Shown piece by piece: positions 22,759 through 35,161 of a DNA stretch of 64,000 nt (position 1 is its first letter; the number at the start of each line of letters is the position of its first letter). Origin of the DNA: Diospyros lotus. Taxonomy: Eukaryota > Streptophyta > Magnoliopsida > Ericales > Ebenaceae. The stretch covers positions 6,446,587 to 6,510,586 of the forward strand of contig NW_026267104.1 in assembly GCF_014633365.1 (NCBI RefSeq), given 5' to 3'. The translations under genes were made by a program, and so were the position numbers. The notes under the pieces are model-generated. The model was given only the letters and a program-made list of their open reading frames with translations, had not been told where the DNA came from and searched no databases.

Positions 22759-24241
22759 GAGGCCGTTTGGCTTACCCTTTTTTTTTTTTTATATATAGCT
22801 TTTAAGTTATTTAATTTTTAAGTTAAAAATTGAGTAGTGTTTAAATTAATAATATGTTTAGATAAATATATTTTTAATTTATGAATTAAAAATTATGTGT
22901 TTGGTTTGAAAGAGTTGATAAATTATCAAAACTTGACCAAAAAAACTAAAATAGATATGGTGTTGAATGATGTAAATTTTTACCAATAAATGTTAATAAA
23001 TTATTAAAAATATACTAACATAATATTATTATATGTATTATATATATCATATATAATACAAATAATAATATCATATGTAATAATAATAATATATTATCAT
23101 TATTATATTATATATATATACATACGCGCAGTAGATAGAGTCGGCAATCGATGGGGGCGATGGTGTCAGCGATCGATAGAGGCAGCGGCTGGTGGGGTGA
23201 TGGCTGACGAGGAGCGATCGATGGAGACGACGATGATGGCGGGCGAAAGCATTGGGGAAGCATAGCGACGAGAGGTAGAGGTTTAAGAGGAAAAGCATAA
23301 CTGAAAATTAACAAAAATAATGAGGGTAAAATAGTAAATTCATTGATCAATGCAGCACATATATAAGCAATGTTTTGCAAAAACTCTCCCATCAACTTTT
23401 TCTTCATAGCTTATAAGCTGTATCGGTAAGCCGAACAACCTCTTAGCTCTTCATTTATTAAAATTTAAGAGTTTAAACATTATCAAGCCTATAAACTATT
23501 TTAATAGTATTTTTAATAAATTAAACCCCTCAAAATTTTCAAGTAAGCCGTTGATACCTTATTTCGTAGATCAAGTCAATTACCAATTTGTTTTCAAACA
23601 ACTCAACTATTTCGAACATTACTGTCTCTTTCGTCTACCCTTCATCATTGCAACTTCTTTCATGGTTGACCTTCATCATCGTTGCTTCCATCTTTAGTTG
23701 TCACCTCCTCTATCATCAATCGCTATCATCGCCTGCTCCATTGTTTGTCGCCTTCGCCTCTATCAGTGTCCCCTCCATCATTCACTGCCTACCATCGCCT
23801 CCTTCATCTCTCCATCTTCATATTTAATATATATATATATATATCAATATTTATTGTATTAATATATTTAATATTTTATAAATTAAGCTTAAATTTAAAT
23901 ATAAAATATTATTTAATATATTTTTAAAAAATTATATATATATTATCAACATTTATTATAATAATTTTTTTAGTTAAATATCAATTTATAATTTATTTTT
24001 ATTAAAAATTAATATTTTTATAAAGTTTATTTTTATTATTCAGTAATTGTCAACTTTAATCTTTTTCTTAAGTTGTGATAACTTACTAATTTTTTTAAAC
24101 CAATCACATAACTATATAAATGATAGTTTAAAACATATTGATTTAATTATATTATCAAAAGTTATTCAATTTTTAGCATTTATACAATTTATAAATAAAA
24201 AAGCTTAAAAGTTAAGGGAAAAAAAAAAGCCAAACAGCCTC
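22759..24241. mobile_element. TIR element upstream of gene D, non-autonomous
   Basis: The left terminus GAGGCCGTTTGGCTT and the right terminus AAGCCAAACAGCCTC form inverted repeats. The body is AT-rich, with low-complexity GATCGATGG-type tracts at 23120-23280 and TC-rich tracts at 23620-23820. A second inverted pair (GGTAAGCCGAACAACCTC at about 23428-23445) suggests an internal boundary or a nested copy. Gene E has a shorter version at 56696-57415. In E the left flank is TTA, hinting at a Tourist-like type, but no matching right duplication remains. Confidence 0.5.
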
Positions 24242-26440
24242 CAAGAAGGAAAAGTGTTCCTTCCTTCAGTTTGGGCATGTCTAAAGCTCCAAACTCCAAG
24301 TTAATTGTATTTATTTATTCAAGCATGAATTAGCTATTTTGTAGCACTTTAAACACCCAAGAATTTCGCAAGTTAAACACATGATCTGGGATATGTACTG
24401 TTGATGTGAAGTAAGCATAAGTTGAGTCATACTGTCTGGAGTAACATGTTGGTCCTATCCTGAGCCTGACATTAATTAATTAGTTAATTAATTTGTGAAG
24501 CAAAAGAAGAAAATAATTTGGATTATGTGGCTGGCAGCGAGCTTGCGATTAGAAAATGAAAAGAAAAATCCGGCAGAATCATTAGTAGCGCTGGCAGGCA
24601 GGCAGTACCGTTCCGTTATTTTTCTCACCCTCACAAAAAGTGTGAGGGTGATGTTCACTCCCGTTAAAAGGGGTGAACAAAATCGCACTCGAATAAGAAG
24701 ACGACCAAGACTCTGGTAGTAGGCAACAGATCATCCTTTAAAGTAATAAGGAGGTGGCCCCAACTTTTGTGGAAAGGTTTTTTCCTCCAACAGGGTAAAA
24801 AGATCAGCATGCTTGACCACCAATTACGTATAATTTGTTCTGTCTGGCTGGAGTCTGATGGACGAACACACTTGCCGTCGATAAAAGTCGCTTTAAGCCC
24901 CCTACGGACGGACGTAGCACAATTGGTTCCCAAATAATAGATTGCATCCAAAACCGATTTAATGTGGTGAAGATAAGGGCTGGGTTAGTAGGGGTTCTGA
25001 TAATAGGTCTCTGTTTCGTCCGGATATTTACACAGTGGAGTGGAGTGGGCCTCATGGACCGTCAACTTTGTTCGTCTGGTGGTATGATTTGATTTAGACG
25101 TCCTTTTCACCATTTATTTTTCTCATATATTATCCTTTTTTTTTTTTTTCTTTCTAAAAGATTGGACAAAGAGCAGTGGTGTGGTGGAGTCAGAACCAGA
25201 ATCAGAATCCAAAGATAGTGAATGGGTTGGGATCAGGTTACAGATGTATTAATTAATATTCTTTAAGCCTATATCAGTAGGGATAAAGCCCTAATAAACT
25301 TTTGCATTATTGTTTGGTGCTGAAACAAAGTCAAGACGACCAAATTAAATTAATAATTTTAATGTTATTGTGGCAGACCAGACCACTTCGGATTAGTTTA
25401 CCCCCAAAGGGCCAAGCTCAAAAGAGGAAAACTGCACATGAATCGAGGGAAACCTTTGAGGTAACAATTGATGTTGAATAATTTTGCCCAGTTTTTGAAT
25501 GGTGTTCAGAGTCTGGTTATTTTCATACGGCTCTTCAATCAATAATAAAATAAGCCAAAGTTTATCAAATTAAATTATAATCTTCTTATAAAGTTTGTTG
25601 TTACATAAAAACTGACATATTTAGAAGAAGAAAAAAAAAAATCTCAAATTTGAGTCTTCTCATTGGCAATTACACAATTATATACATATATTGTACATTC
25701 TACTAATTTTAAAAATTAATATGAGAAACATATATAAAAAACTAAACAAAATCAACTTAGGTTAAATTAAGAATTAAATTTAGGTGACAATAAAATCAAA
25801 ATTAAAATATAAATATAAAATATTTCCCATCCCAAAACTTCATTTTATCATAGTCTAGTTGAGTTGGCCAATCAAGATTCAATCATGGAATAGCATGTGT
25901 CATATGGTGGGTGAGTGGGTACACTTGCAGACAGTAAGAGAACATATCTAAGATAGTTGCGGTAATGTTCTTAATTTTGAATGCAAACATCCAACTTTAC
26001 AAAGATAGATGATGGTGGGGAATGAGTACACTAAAACTTATTCTTTTACATAGTTTAATTACACAAATAAAAATATAATTAAATTTTAATTTTTTTTTAT
26101 AACATTTTATGAGAATTTCGTGTATCACGTGGAGAGAGATAGAGAAAGAGAAAGAAGGGGTAGTACAATTTTACTGCCTTTAAATACATTTAATAGCTTA
26201 GCTAACAAACATCCATCACACACATATATATATATATATATATAACAACCCTTATTTAATTTTTTTTATCAATCTTTTGTTGATTTTTGCGTAGGCTAGT
26301 CTTCATGTTAAGTCAAGCTGACCAAATTAAGCCAATTATTTTAGTACCATCGTGGCAGACCATATTCAATACTCATTTTTTTTAAAGGTTCTGGATGAAC
26401 AGGACACACACACCCACGCTACTTTTGAAAAAGGAGAATG
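24242..26440. other. Upstream region of D, shared with 57416-58930
   Basis: No gene is seen in this segment, which matches the region upstream of E with small indels. It includes simple repeats and, at 24620-24720, a short segment with two hairpins that unit 2 lacks. The end (from about 26220) leads into the boundary sequence repeated at 361 and 58930. Confidence 0.6.
24625..24678. repeat. Two adjacent short hairpins
   Basis: TCACCCTCAC (24625-24634) pairs perfectly with GTGAGGGTGA (24642-24651). Directly after it, GTTCACTCCC (24653-24662) pairs with GGGGTGAAC (24670-24678) with one bulge. The segment replaces a different microsatellite-bearing sequence in unit 2 (about 57780-57870). Confidence 0.65.
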
Positions 26441-26975
26441 GACCTTCTAATGCCCCATTTTCTCAGAACGAACATTATCTCGAGATTTTAGAATTTTCTT
26501 TTTTTTTTTTCAAAATCAAACACACAACACAAGTCTCTTGATATACATGCCATCGTCATATACATTTCCCGACAATCCCAACTATACCTTCTCAACATTT
26601 AAAAATAATAGACTAAGACAGGCATTATCAATCATATCAGCAGAAGCAAGATCGAAACCTCAATGATATATAACCGACAATTCCTTTACAATAACCGAAT
26701 CGATGTTTCATATGAAAATTACATAACCTCGGAACATCGTAATTATATACAAAACTTACGAAAACTAAACATAGCAGCTACATCTCGATGACATTCTTTC
26801 TCTTGGCGCCAGTGCTTTCACCTAGAACGTTTGAATATTCCAAGTATATAGTCCAAATTAGATGCTGAACCATCTAAGTGAGAGTTCAAAAATATTTTCA
26901 TACAGATATGCAAAATCATATATAAAACTGATAAATCCCGACATGCCCCAGCCTAAGAAAATCCCACATAGCACT

Positions 26976-29600
26976 TGTAATACCCGGGAATAATTTGAGG
27001 AAAAAAAATATTTTGTAAAGGGCATAAATGGAATTTTGGAAAAAATAAGACTATAGGGTACACTAACACAGCTTTGGACGACCGAATTAGTCAGAGGGAG
27101 TGCCCCGAACCCTAGATAGCCAAGGAAAATGGTATAGAAACTACAAGTGATTTAAATTATGATTTTTAGTGATAAAATAAATGAGATCGGGAACAATTTT
27201 CGGTACAGCGAAAATACAGCTGTCAATTAGCTCGTATTACCGAATTGTTATAAACGACATCCAAAAAGTCAACGGAGTATGTCTAGGACTAAAATTTGAT
27301 GTATAGAACAACCATTAAGTGGTTTCAGATTGAATCGAGTGGATTTGAGGTCAAATCGATCGATCGGGCCTAAGTGTAATTTTTTAAAATTGCCCAAGGG
27401 AGGTCAAAACTGTAATTTTTCAGAAGTTTCAAGGGAGAAATGAGAAGTACTAATCTTGAGGGTCTTAGTGATGGTGTTAGAAAGATCAGGGGCTTGAGGT
27501 AAAGGGCCAAAATGCAAAAGAAAAATTTCAGGGGGCCAAACTGTAATTTTCGAAAAATTACTCAGAGATGGCAGATTTGGCCGCAATTTGTGGCCGGAAA
27601 ATCCGGCCATTTGGCAGCCTAAGGTCGTCAGGGAGTGGCCTAGGGTGGTCTAGGAGGCATGGGGAAGAAGTTTTGGCCGGAGATCGGCCACGTGGGGGGT
27701 CGTTTTGGCCTATAAATACCGAGGGCTTTCAACCGAATTTGAAGCACAAATCGACCTCGATTTTGGATGATTTTGGGAGCTTTGATAGAGGGCTTTTGGT
27801 CTCTAGGCATCAAGGATAGTTTTGGGAGTGTTTTGAAGCATTTTGGTGAGCTTTTGAGGGTTGTTCAAGTTTGGCCGAGGGTTAGAGGCGGACCGCCACC
27901 GCCGACCTGTAACCGACCATTTGGAGGCCTTTCCGGTGTCCTTTTGGCCTGAAACCGGTGGGGCTAGGATCGATTCTTCAAGGGCTTTCAGACGGTACCG
28001 GTTTTGTGGCCATCGGAGCAACCGCCGGTGATCGGCTTGAGGTTGAAGACGGTGACGCGTGACTGCCATGCGCCAGCCTTTGCTTCCAGCCCACTCGCCT
28101 GCGCGTGGAGGCGCGTGCCACATAGGTAATTTCTAATTTTTTTTCCAAAATTCTTAGAAAATTATTTTATGAATTATTATGTAAAAATATTTGAGAAAAT
28201 AGTTGTGTAGATATTTATTTTGAATTATTAGAGAAGAAAAATAGGAGAAAATATGAGAAAATTAAGGAGAAAATTATATTTTAATAATTATTGGGGGATT
28301 AGGGTACCTTGCGGCTTGAGGTGAAGTGACTCGTGCAAAGTGAGAAGAGGGCACGCAAATCGAGGCAGGCACGCAAATCGAGGCAAATCGCACTTATCAA
28401 TTTGAAATTTCGTCTAAAGGTGAATGGTTCTACCCAAAAAGGCTTATAGTAGCATATGAATGGTTTATTGTGAGTGTTCATTCCTATGGCTCGCTTTATT
28501 GTAATGGTTATTTACACATACATTGAATTTCGTACGATAAATTACATACATTGGGATGTTAATTTTATGATTTTTCGGTATTGGCATGTTGTGTCGTCCA
28601 TGTGGGACGTGGGTTGTTAACCTGTGACGTAGCCCTCGAGTGACAGCACTCGGGATGCGTGCCTAGGGTTAATGCTATGAGACCCACTTAGGACGGGGCT
28701 GAGACGGACTTCACCCTACGGTACTTAAGTGGCGGGGCTGAGAGTGGACACCACCCCGATTGTTGGCTCAAGAGACGGGGCTGAGAGTGGACACCACCCC
28801 AGGTTCCTTTGAGCAATAGCATTAAGGCTGAGATGTCGTTGATTCAGGGGATAGTGCTGATGTGACACTCTTGGGGCTAGGGTTGCGACGGGTTTTGGAA
28901 TGCTTTTGAGTAGGAGCGTAAAGCCTAACAATGACAATGGGGTGATTCCCGGGTTCATGTGTCGAGGTTGTCCCTCTTAAGCAAGACTGGTTTGCTAATG
29001 GGTCGGTGTGGTCGTGTCGCCTTTAGAGAGATTGCATTTTCCCCGGTTAGGGTTAAATGCTGTGTGGGATTCTCTTAGGCTGGTGCATGTCAAGATTTAT
29101 CGGTTTTATGCATATGATTTTGCATATCTGCATGAAAATATTTTTGAACTCTCACTTAGATGATTCAGCATCTAAATTGGACTATGTCCCTGGAATATTC
29201 AAACGTTCCAGGTGAAAGCAGTGGCGCCAAGGGAAAGAATGTCATCGAGATGTAGCTGCTATATTTGGTTTCGTAGGTTTGTATATGATTACGATGTTCA
29301 GATGTTATGTAATATTTTGATATTTTCATGTGAAACATCGATTTGGTTATTGTAAAGGAATTATCGGTTATATATCATTGAGGTTTCGATCTTGCTTCCG
29401 TTGATGTGATTGATAATGCCTGTCTTAGTCTATTAATTATTAAATTTTGATATGCTAAGAAGGTATAATTGGGATTGTTGGGAAACGATCATGATAAGAG
29501 TATGTATATCGAGAGACTTATGTTGTATATAATATTGAAAAAAAAAATATATTCCTGAAATCTCGAGATAACGCTCGCTTGGGAAAAGTGGGGCGTTACA
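26976..29600 (+). mobile_element. Solo Gypsy-like LTR nested in the minus-strand LTR
   Basis: The element starts TGTAATACCCGGG and ends GGGGCGTTACA, 2625 bp. The flanks GCACT (26971-26975) and ACAAT (29601-29605) are both derivable from the GCATT present at the matching place in the uninterrupted LTR sequence (about 29040), so the target duplication is old and mutated. It has a TATA box at 27711 and a G-box before it. Near 28730-28800 a motif with GGGGCTGAGAGTGGACACC is repeated. It belongs to the same family as 61789-64000. Confidence 0.85.
27689..27718 (+). promoter_or_regulatory. LTR promoter: G-box and TATA box
   Basis: CACGTG at 27689-27694 is followed 16 bases later by TATAAATA at 27711-27718. 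The same pair recurs in the related LTR at 62503-62508 and about 62514. G-boxes bind plant bZIP and bHLH factors; use here is inferred. Confidence 0.55.
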
Positions 29601-29768
29601 ACAATTAGCCCTAACCGGGGAAAATGCAATCTCTCTAAAGGCGACACGACCACACCGACCATTGGCAAACCAATCCTGCTTAAGAGGGACAATCTTGACA
29701 TATGAACCCGAGAATCACCCCATTGTCATTGTTAGGCTTTACGCTCCTACTCAAAAGCATTCCAAAAC

Positions 29769-31838
29769 TGATTAGTGGTTAATTTTATAAAAATTTTGTT
29801 ATAATTATACCCTTCTTTTGATCTTAAAAATAGTTTAAATTAGATATTAATATATATTTTATGGTTATATGCAAGTTTAAATTGAAAAATGAATGAAATG
29901 AAATTTTAAAGTAAAATTTAATAATAATAATAATAATATATAAAATTATATATAATACATATACATCATTATATGTATGCATGTAATATATATATAATAT
30001 AATATAATATATATATGTGCCATGTGTAATACATATATATAATATATAATTTATTAATAACATTAAATTATTTTTATTTTTTTAGGCATGAAGAATTCAA
30101 GCCCATGAAGACTTAAAGTCCATGAAGAATTCAAGTCCATGAAGAAATCAAACCCATGGAAAAATAAAGCCCATGGAAAAATAAAGTCCATGAAGAAATC
30201 AAGCCCATGAAAAATTAAAGTCCATGAAGAATTCAAGCCCATGAAGAATTAAGGCCCAATTTGAGCAACCCATGGAAAATATTATTTGGAGAAGGCCTAA
30301 GGATTATTTTTAATCCTAATGAAGATTAAAAACCAATTTATAGAAATCTATTTTTATTTTTTATGTGAGAGCTTTATTAGGTGTGTTTTTTAGCTAAAAT
30401 CCACTTAACTATTAGGTGGATATTATAGCTAAAATCCATTTAACTTTATGAATGCTTTATTAGGTATGTATTTTAGCTAAAATCCATTTAATATTAGGTG
30501 TGTATTATAGCTAAAATCCATTTAACTTTAAGTGTGTGAGTGCCCATTAGATATAATTATGTCTAGTTGAATAATTGAAATTGTGTGGTTTGTATTGCAT
30601 CTTGTGGCCTATAAATAGATCACTTGATTGCATTTGTAAGTGCGATTATTATTCTTGAATCAAAGTTTAGTTGTTTCCTTATAATTCTCTCATTGAGAAT
30701 TGTTCTTGTTCTTTCCCCTTTTCTTTAGTATTCTCTCTTGTGATCTTACTTCCTTCCTTTCTTCTTTTAAATTCTTATGCTATTTATTATTACTTTATTA
30801 TTCACCGCCTAAATGGCCGGTTAATTTGTGCCTTTAAATTTCTGCAATTTTAATTCTTGTCATTTAATTATTCACCGCCTAAATGGACGGTTAGTTTATG
30901 CTTTTAAAATTTCTTGTCATTTTAATTCTTGTTATTTAATTATTCACCGCCTAAATGGCCGGTTAGTTTATGCCTTTAAAATTTCTTGTCATTTAAATTC
31001 TGTTATTTAAATTACGTCGTTTAAATTCATGTCAATTAACTTTTAAATGGAAATGAGTAGCTAAATCTAATCTTGGGTTAAGGCAAGGACAGTGTCCAAC
31101 GCCAATGATTCCCAAAGAAAGCTACGCTTTAAATAAGTAACATTAATTTAAATTTCAGTATGAGTGTATCTTAATTATTGAGAAATCACTAGGTTTGGAT
31201 TGGAGCGTAAGCCTAACTTAGAGCTTTCATGCCATGTATGAGAGTTACTAAAACTGGAAACGCTATCATACCCAAACCCGGATGATTAATTTAGTTGTTT
31301 TGTGTATTAATTGCAATTGAATTTATGGTGGTTGCTTAAATTAGAATCCCGCATATCATGTATGGGGATTGCTTAACCTAGAACTATCTTCATCTCTAAT
31401 TGCATTTAATAACAAACCCTCATATCTGAAATTAAATTAATGTTGCTAAATCTTTTATGCTAAAATTTGGGAATCAACGGGTTGGCACTGAAATTGTCTT
31501 AACTCAAGTACTATCCAATTTTATATTCTCACTTAAAGTATTTATTTCAATTACTGCCTTAATTTATTTCCTAGTATCTGTTGTTTAAAAAACCATAAAA
31601 AACCTTTTTGCCAATTTATCCAAATGCGTGTGTGCTTGTGTGACATTCTTTTTATTTTGCCATAAATAAATCTCTCAGTGGACGACCTAGACTCATTCAG
31701 AAAATATAAATTTAAATTTGGACTACAACTGCACTCGTACACTGACGAGTATAAACCTCTCACCTAAACAAAGAAAAAAATATAAAATTTTTATTGTGTT
31801 TTGTTTTGTGTTTTAATTGCAGGGTGGGAGTGCAGCCA
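29769..31838 (+). mobile_element. Probable solo LTR of a second type, rich in tandem repeats
   Basis: The insertion interrupts the minus-strand LTR. With ends TG (29769) and CA (31838) it has a 5-bp duplication AAAAC at 29764-29768 and 31839-31843. It contains a TATA box CTATAAATAG (30610-30619) and a 3' part with GTGGACGACCTAGACTC and GCACTCGTACACTGACGAG, in the style of Athila/Tat Gypsy LTRs as I recall them. It holds three tandem-repeat families: a 17-19 bp unit CCATGAAGAATTCAAG at 30096-30245, a unit of about 45 bp with AGCTAAAATCCATTTAA at 30370-30530, and a unit of about 71 bp with TTCACCGCCTAAATGG at 30801-31010. No second LTR or coding region is seen. Confidence 0.6.
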
Positions 31839-34506
31839 AAAACCCAACGCAACCCAAGCCCCAAGAGTGTCACATCAGCACTATCCCCGAAATCCACGAC
31901 ACCTCGGCTTTAATGCTATTGCTCAAAGGAACCTAAGATGGTGTCTACTCTCAGCCCCGCCACTTGAGCCAACAATTGGGGTGGTATCCACTCTCAGCCC
32001 CGCCACTTGAGTACTGTAGGGTGAAGTCCGTCTCAGTCCCGTCCCAAGTGAGTCACATAGCATTAACCCTTGGCACGCATTCCGAGTGCTGACACTCGAG
32101 AGCCACGTCACAGGTTAACAACCCACGTCCCACATGGACAACACGACATGCCAATGCCAAAAAATCATAACATGCATAACTTAAAATTAACATTTCGATG
32201 TATGCAATTTATCGTACGAAATTCAATGCATGTGTAAATAACCGTTTAGACAAACCATCACAATAAACCAAGCCATAGGGATGTAAACCATTCACATGCT
32301 ACTATAAGTCTTTTCGAGCAGAACCACTCACCTTTAGACGCAATTCGAATTCTTCTTGAAAAGTGTGGCACGCCTTGATTTGCGTGTCTGCCTCGATTTG
32401 TGTGCCTTCCTCGATTCTCGCTCTATAGTTCAACCTCGGGCTTCAACGATACCCTAGATATCATGTTTGTTCAAAATCATATCAATATCTATTTTTCAAT
32501 TTTTTGTAATTTTCTTCCTACTTCCTCTATATTTCTCCTCAAAAATTCTAATAAATGCCTACCCAAGGTTTTTCCTCGATTTTTCTTCACAACAATTCAT
32601 AAATAAATATTTCCTAACTTCTAGAATTTTTTGAAAATTTTCCTATACCTTCTCCTATTTTTGATAAGCCTTATTTCTCTTGAAAATTACAAAATAACCA
32701 TTTTATCCAACATTTTTTAAAATTTTCTTCTACCATGATTCCTAATTTATTTTTCTTAAAATAATAAAAAAATTTCTAGAATTACCTGAGCCTTCACGCG
32801 CCCTCACGCTCGGGCGAGTGGCTGGTTGGTTTGGGCTAGCGCGTGGCAGTCACGCGCCACCGTCTTCAACCTTGAGCCAGTCGCTGGCGGTTGCTCCGAT
32901 CACCATGAAACGGGTACCCCCTGAAAGCCCATGAAGAGTCGATCCTATTGGCACCAGTTTCAGGTCGAAAGGCCACCGGAAAGTGCCTTAAAAATCGAGT
33001 TGCAAGTCGCGGTGGCGGTCCGCCTAGGGCTTTTCCGGCCACCCTCGAAACACCCTCAAAACGCCTCGAAAACTCACCAAATTCTCCAGAAATGCTCATC
33101 TTGCCTCAAGGATCAAAAGCCCCTTATTGGTTTCCCTTGATTCGCTCTCAAATTTGAGCGATTTGATGATTCAAATTCGGCCGAAACCCTTGTCTATTTA
33201 TAGCCAAAATCCGACCCCAACGTGGTCGATTTCCGGCCAAAGCTTCTTCCCCATGCCTCCTAGACTACCCTAGGCCATGCCCTGACGAACCTAGGCTGCT
33301 AAATCACCGGATTTCCTGGCCAAATCTACGGCCAAATCGGCCACACATGTGTAACTTTCTGAAAATTGCATTTTAGCCCCTTGAAATTTCACTTTTGCAT
33401 TTTGGCCCTTATCCTCAAGCCCCTGATCTTTCTAGCACCATCACTAAGACCCTCAAGATTAGAAATTCTCATTTCTCCCTTGAAATTTCTAAAAATTTAC
33501 CGTTTTGACCTCCCTTGGGCATTTTTAGAAAATTACACTTAGGCCCGATTGATTGATTTGACCTCAAATCCATTCGATTCCACCTGAAACCACTTAAGAG
33601 TTGTTCTATACATTGAATACTAGTCCTTGACACTCTCTGTTGACTTTTTGGACATCGTTTATAAAAATTCAATAATACGACCTAACTGGCAGCTGTATTT
33701 TTTGCTATACCGAAAACTGTTCCCGATCTCATTTCTTTTATCACTAAAAATCATAATTTAAATCACTCGTCGATACAATACAAGTTTTCTTGGCTATCTA
33801 GGGTCCGGGGTACTCCCTCTGCCTAATTCGGTCGTCCAAAACTGTGTTAGTGTGCCTTATAGTCTTATTTTTCCAAAATTTCATTTATGCCCTTTATCAA
33901 ATATCATTTTTATCCTTAAATTATTCCGGGATATTATAGACCTCGTAGCGAGCTGCTAATGAAAAGAGGGAAACTTTCCAAATTACTAATAATGGAAAAC
34001 CTAAAAATGAATTAGGAGCTTGATAATTGAATATATATGTTTGCATCTTCATCATTTTAGTATAAATTACAAAAAAAAAAAAAAAAACGAAAAAACTAAA
34101 AAAAAGAGAGAGAGAGAAGGGGTAAAATCACGAATTAATAATTAGCTTTAATAATATGGTACAAAATGAAGACTAAGCATAATTAAATTGAAGTTTTATC
34201 CAAAGCTTCCTTCTTCGCGCGCGCGCATGTGTGTATATATATATATATAAGCTTTACTATGTTATTCATTGTCGAGCAACATAGTATTTGCTCGATGAAG
34301 AGGATGTGGACCCATGCATGTGGGGTCCGCGTCCATGTGCATGCGGGCCCACATGCATGGGGCCCGCGCCTTCCTCATTGTCGGGCAAATATTATATTAT
34401 TCGACGATAAATAACATAGCATTACCGATATATATAATTCGTTACACAAACAAACGTTCAATGAATCATGGAGTAGGGTAGCAGATACTGGTGGGCACAA
34501 CTCAAG

Positions 34507-35017
34507 TAGTGCCGTACCTGAGATTTGGGGGCCCTGAGGCGAAATGTAAAAATGGGCCCCCGAATCATAGAGTACATTTAAAAATGAGCCACCGATGACC
34601 GGCCACGAGGGCGAGCAACCGCCGACGCCTACCAAGCAGGTGCAGCAAGAGGCGAGAAGGCGAGAGCGAAGAGAGATGATCTGACGGAGCAGCGAAATCT
34701 GAAAGGAGAGAGAGGCAGCGAAAAGCGAGGGCGAGGGCGAGCCACCGACCGACGGCGAAGGCGAGGCGCGAGGCGAGGATGATGACGACGGACGGAGGGA
34801 TTTACAGAGCGACTGAGCGAGAGAGGGTAGTGAAAGCGAGAGCGAGACGGCGAGAATGGCAGGGGAGAACGTGAAGCTTCGAGGGGGAGGGGGAAAATCG
34901 TGGGCGGCTGGGCCCTTACCCATAAAGGGGGGTTCCAATTTATGGGCCCCCAAATGCATTATTTTTCATGGGCCCTGAGGCAGCTGCCTCACTGGCCTCA
35001 TGGAAGGTCCAGCCCTG
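34507..35017. mobile_element. hAT-type MITE, 511 bp, only in unit 2
   Basis: A perfect 8-bp duplication AACTCAAG (34499-34506 and 35018-35025) flanks it, and unit 1 has the empty site near 775. The termini TAGTGCCGTACC and, inverted, CAGGGCTGGACC match at 8 of 12 places. An 8-bp target and CAGGGCTGG-like ends fit hAT. The inside is GC-rich and purine-rich (GGCGAG and GAGCGA repeats), which makes a 194-aa Ser/Pro-rich false frame on the minus strand. No transposase. Confidence 0.8.
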
Positions 35018-35161
35018 AACTCAAGGAGAAAGGGAACATTATTTGGTGAGGGACTATGATATATATCTGTCTCATCTTCTTTTTAATTTTTAATGCAGAC
35101 ATTGCATCAAACTTGATAAAGAAGCTTTCTTTTATTTTATATATATATATATATATATATA

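Larger units (their letters stand above)
26446..33938 (-). mobile_element. Solo Gypsy-like LTR, split by two nested LTRs
   Basis: A perfect duplication GACCT (26441-26445 and 33939-33943) flanks the composite, and the unoccupied site is seen at about 433. The minus-strand LTR starts at 33938 (TATAATATCCCGG, decayed from TGTAATACCCGG) and ends at 26446 (GGGGCATTAG). Its pieces are 31839-33938, 29601-29768 and 26446-26975, about 2.8 kb in all, and each is the reverse complement of the matching part of the LTR at 26976-29600. There is no internal coding region, so it is one solo LTR. It lies exactly at the junction between unit 1 and unit 2. Confidence 0.85.

Noticed and set aside
26446..33938. 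Full-length retrotransposon with two LTRs
   Set aside because: The minus-strand pieces add up to a single LTR once the two nested insertions are removed; there is no primer-binding site, polypurine tract or coding interior.
34375..34959. 194-aa open frame on - rich in Ser, Pro and Leu
   Set aside because: It lies inside the hAT MITE and comes from its purine-rich repeats.
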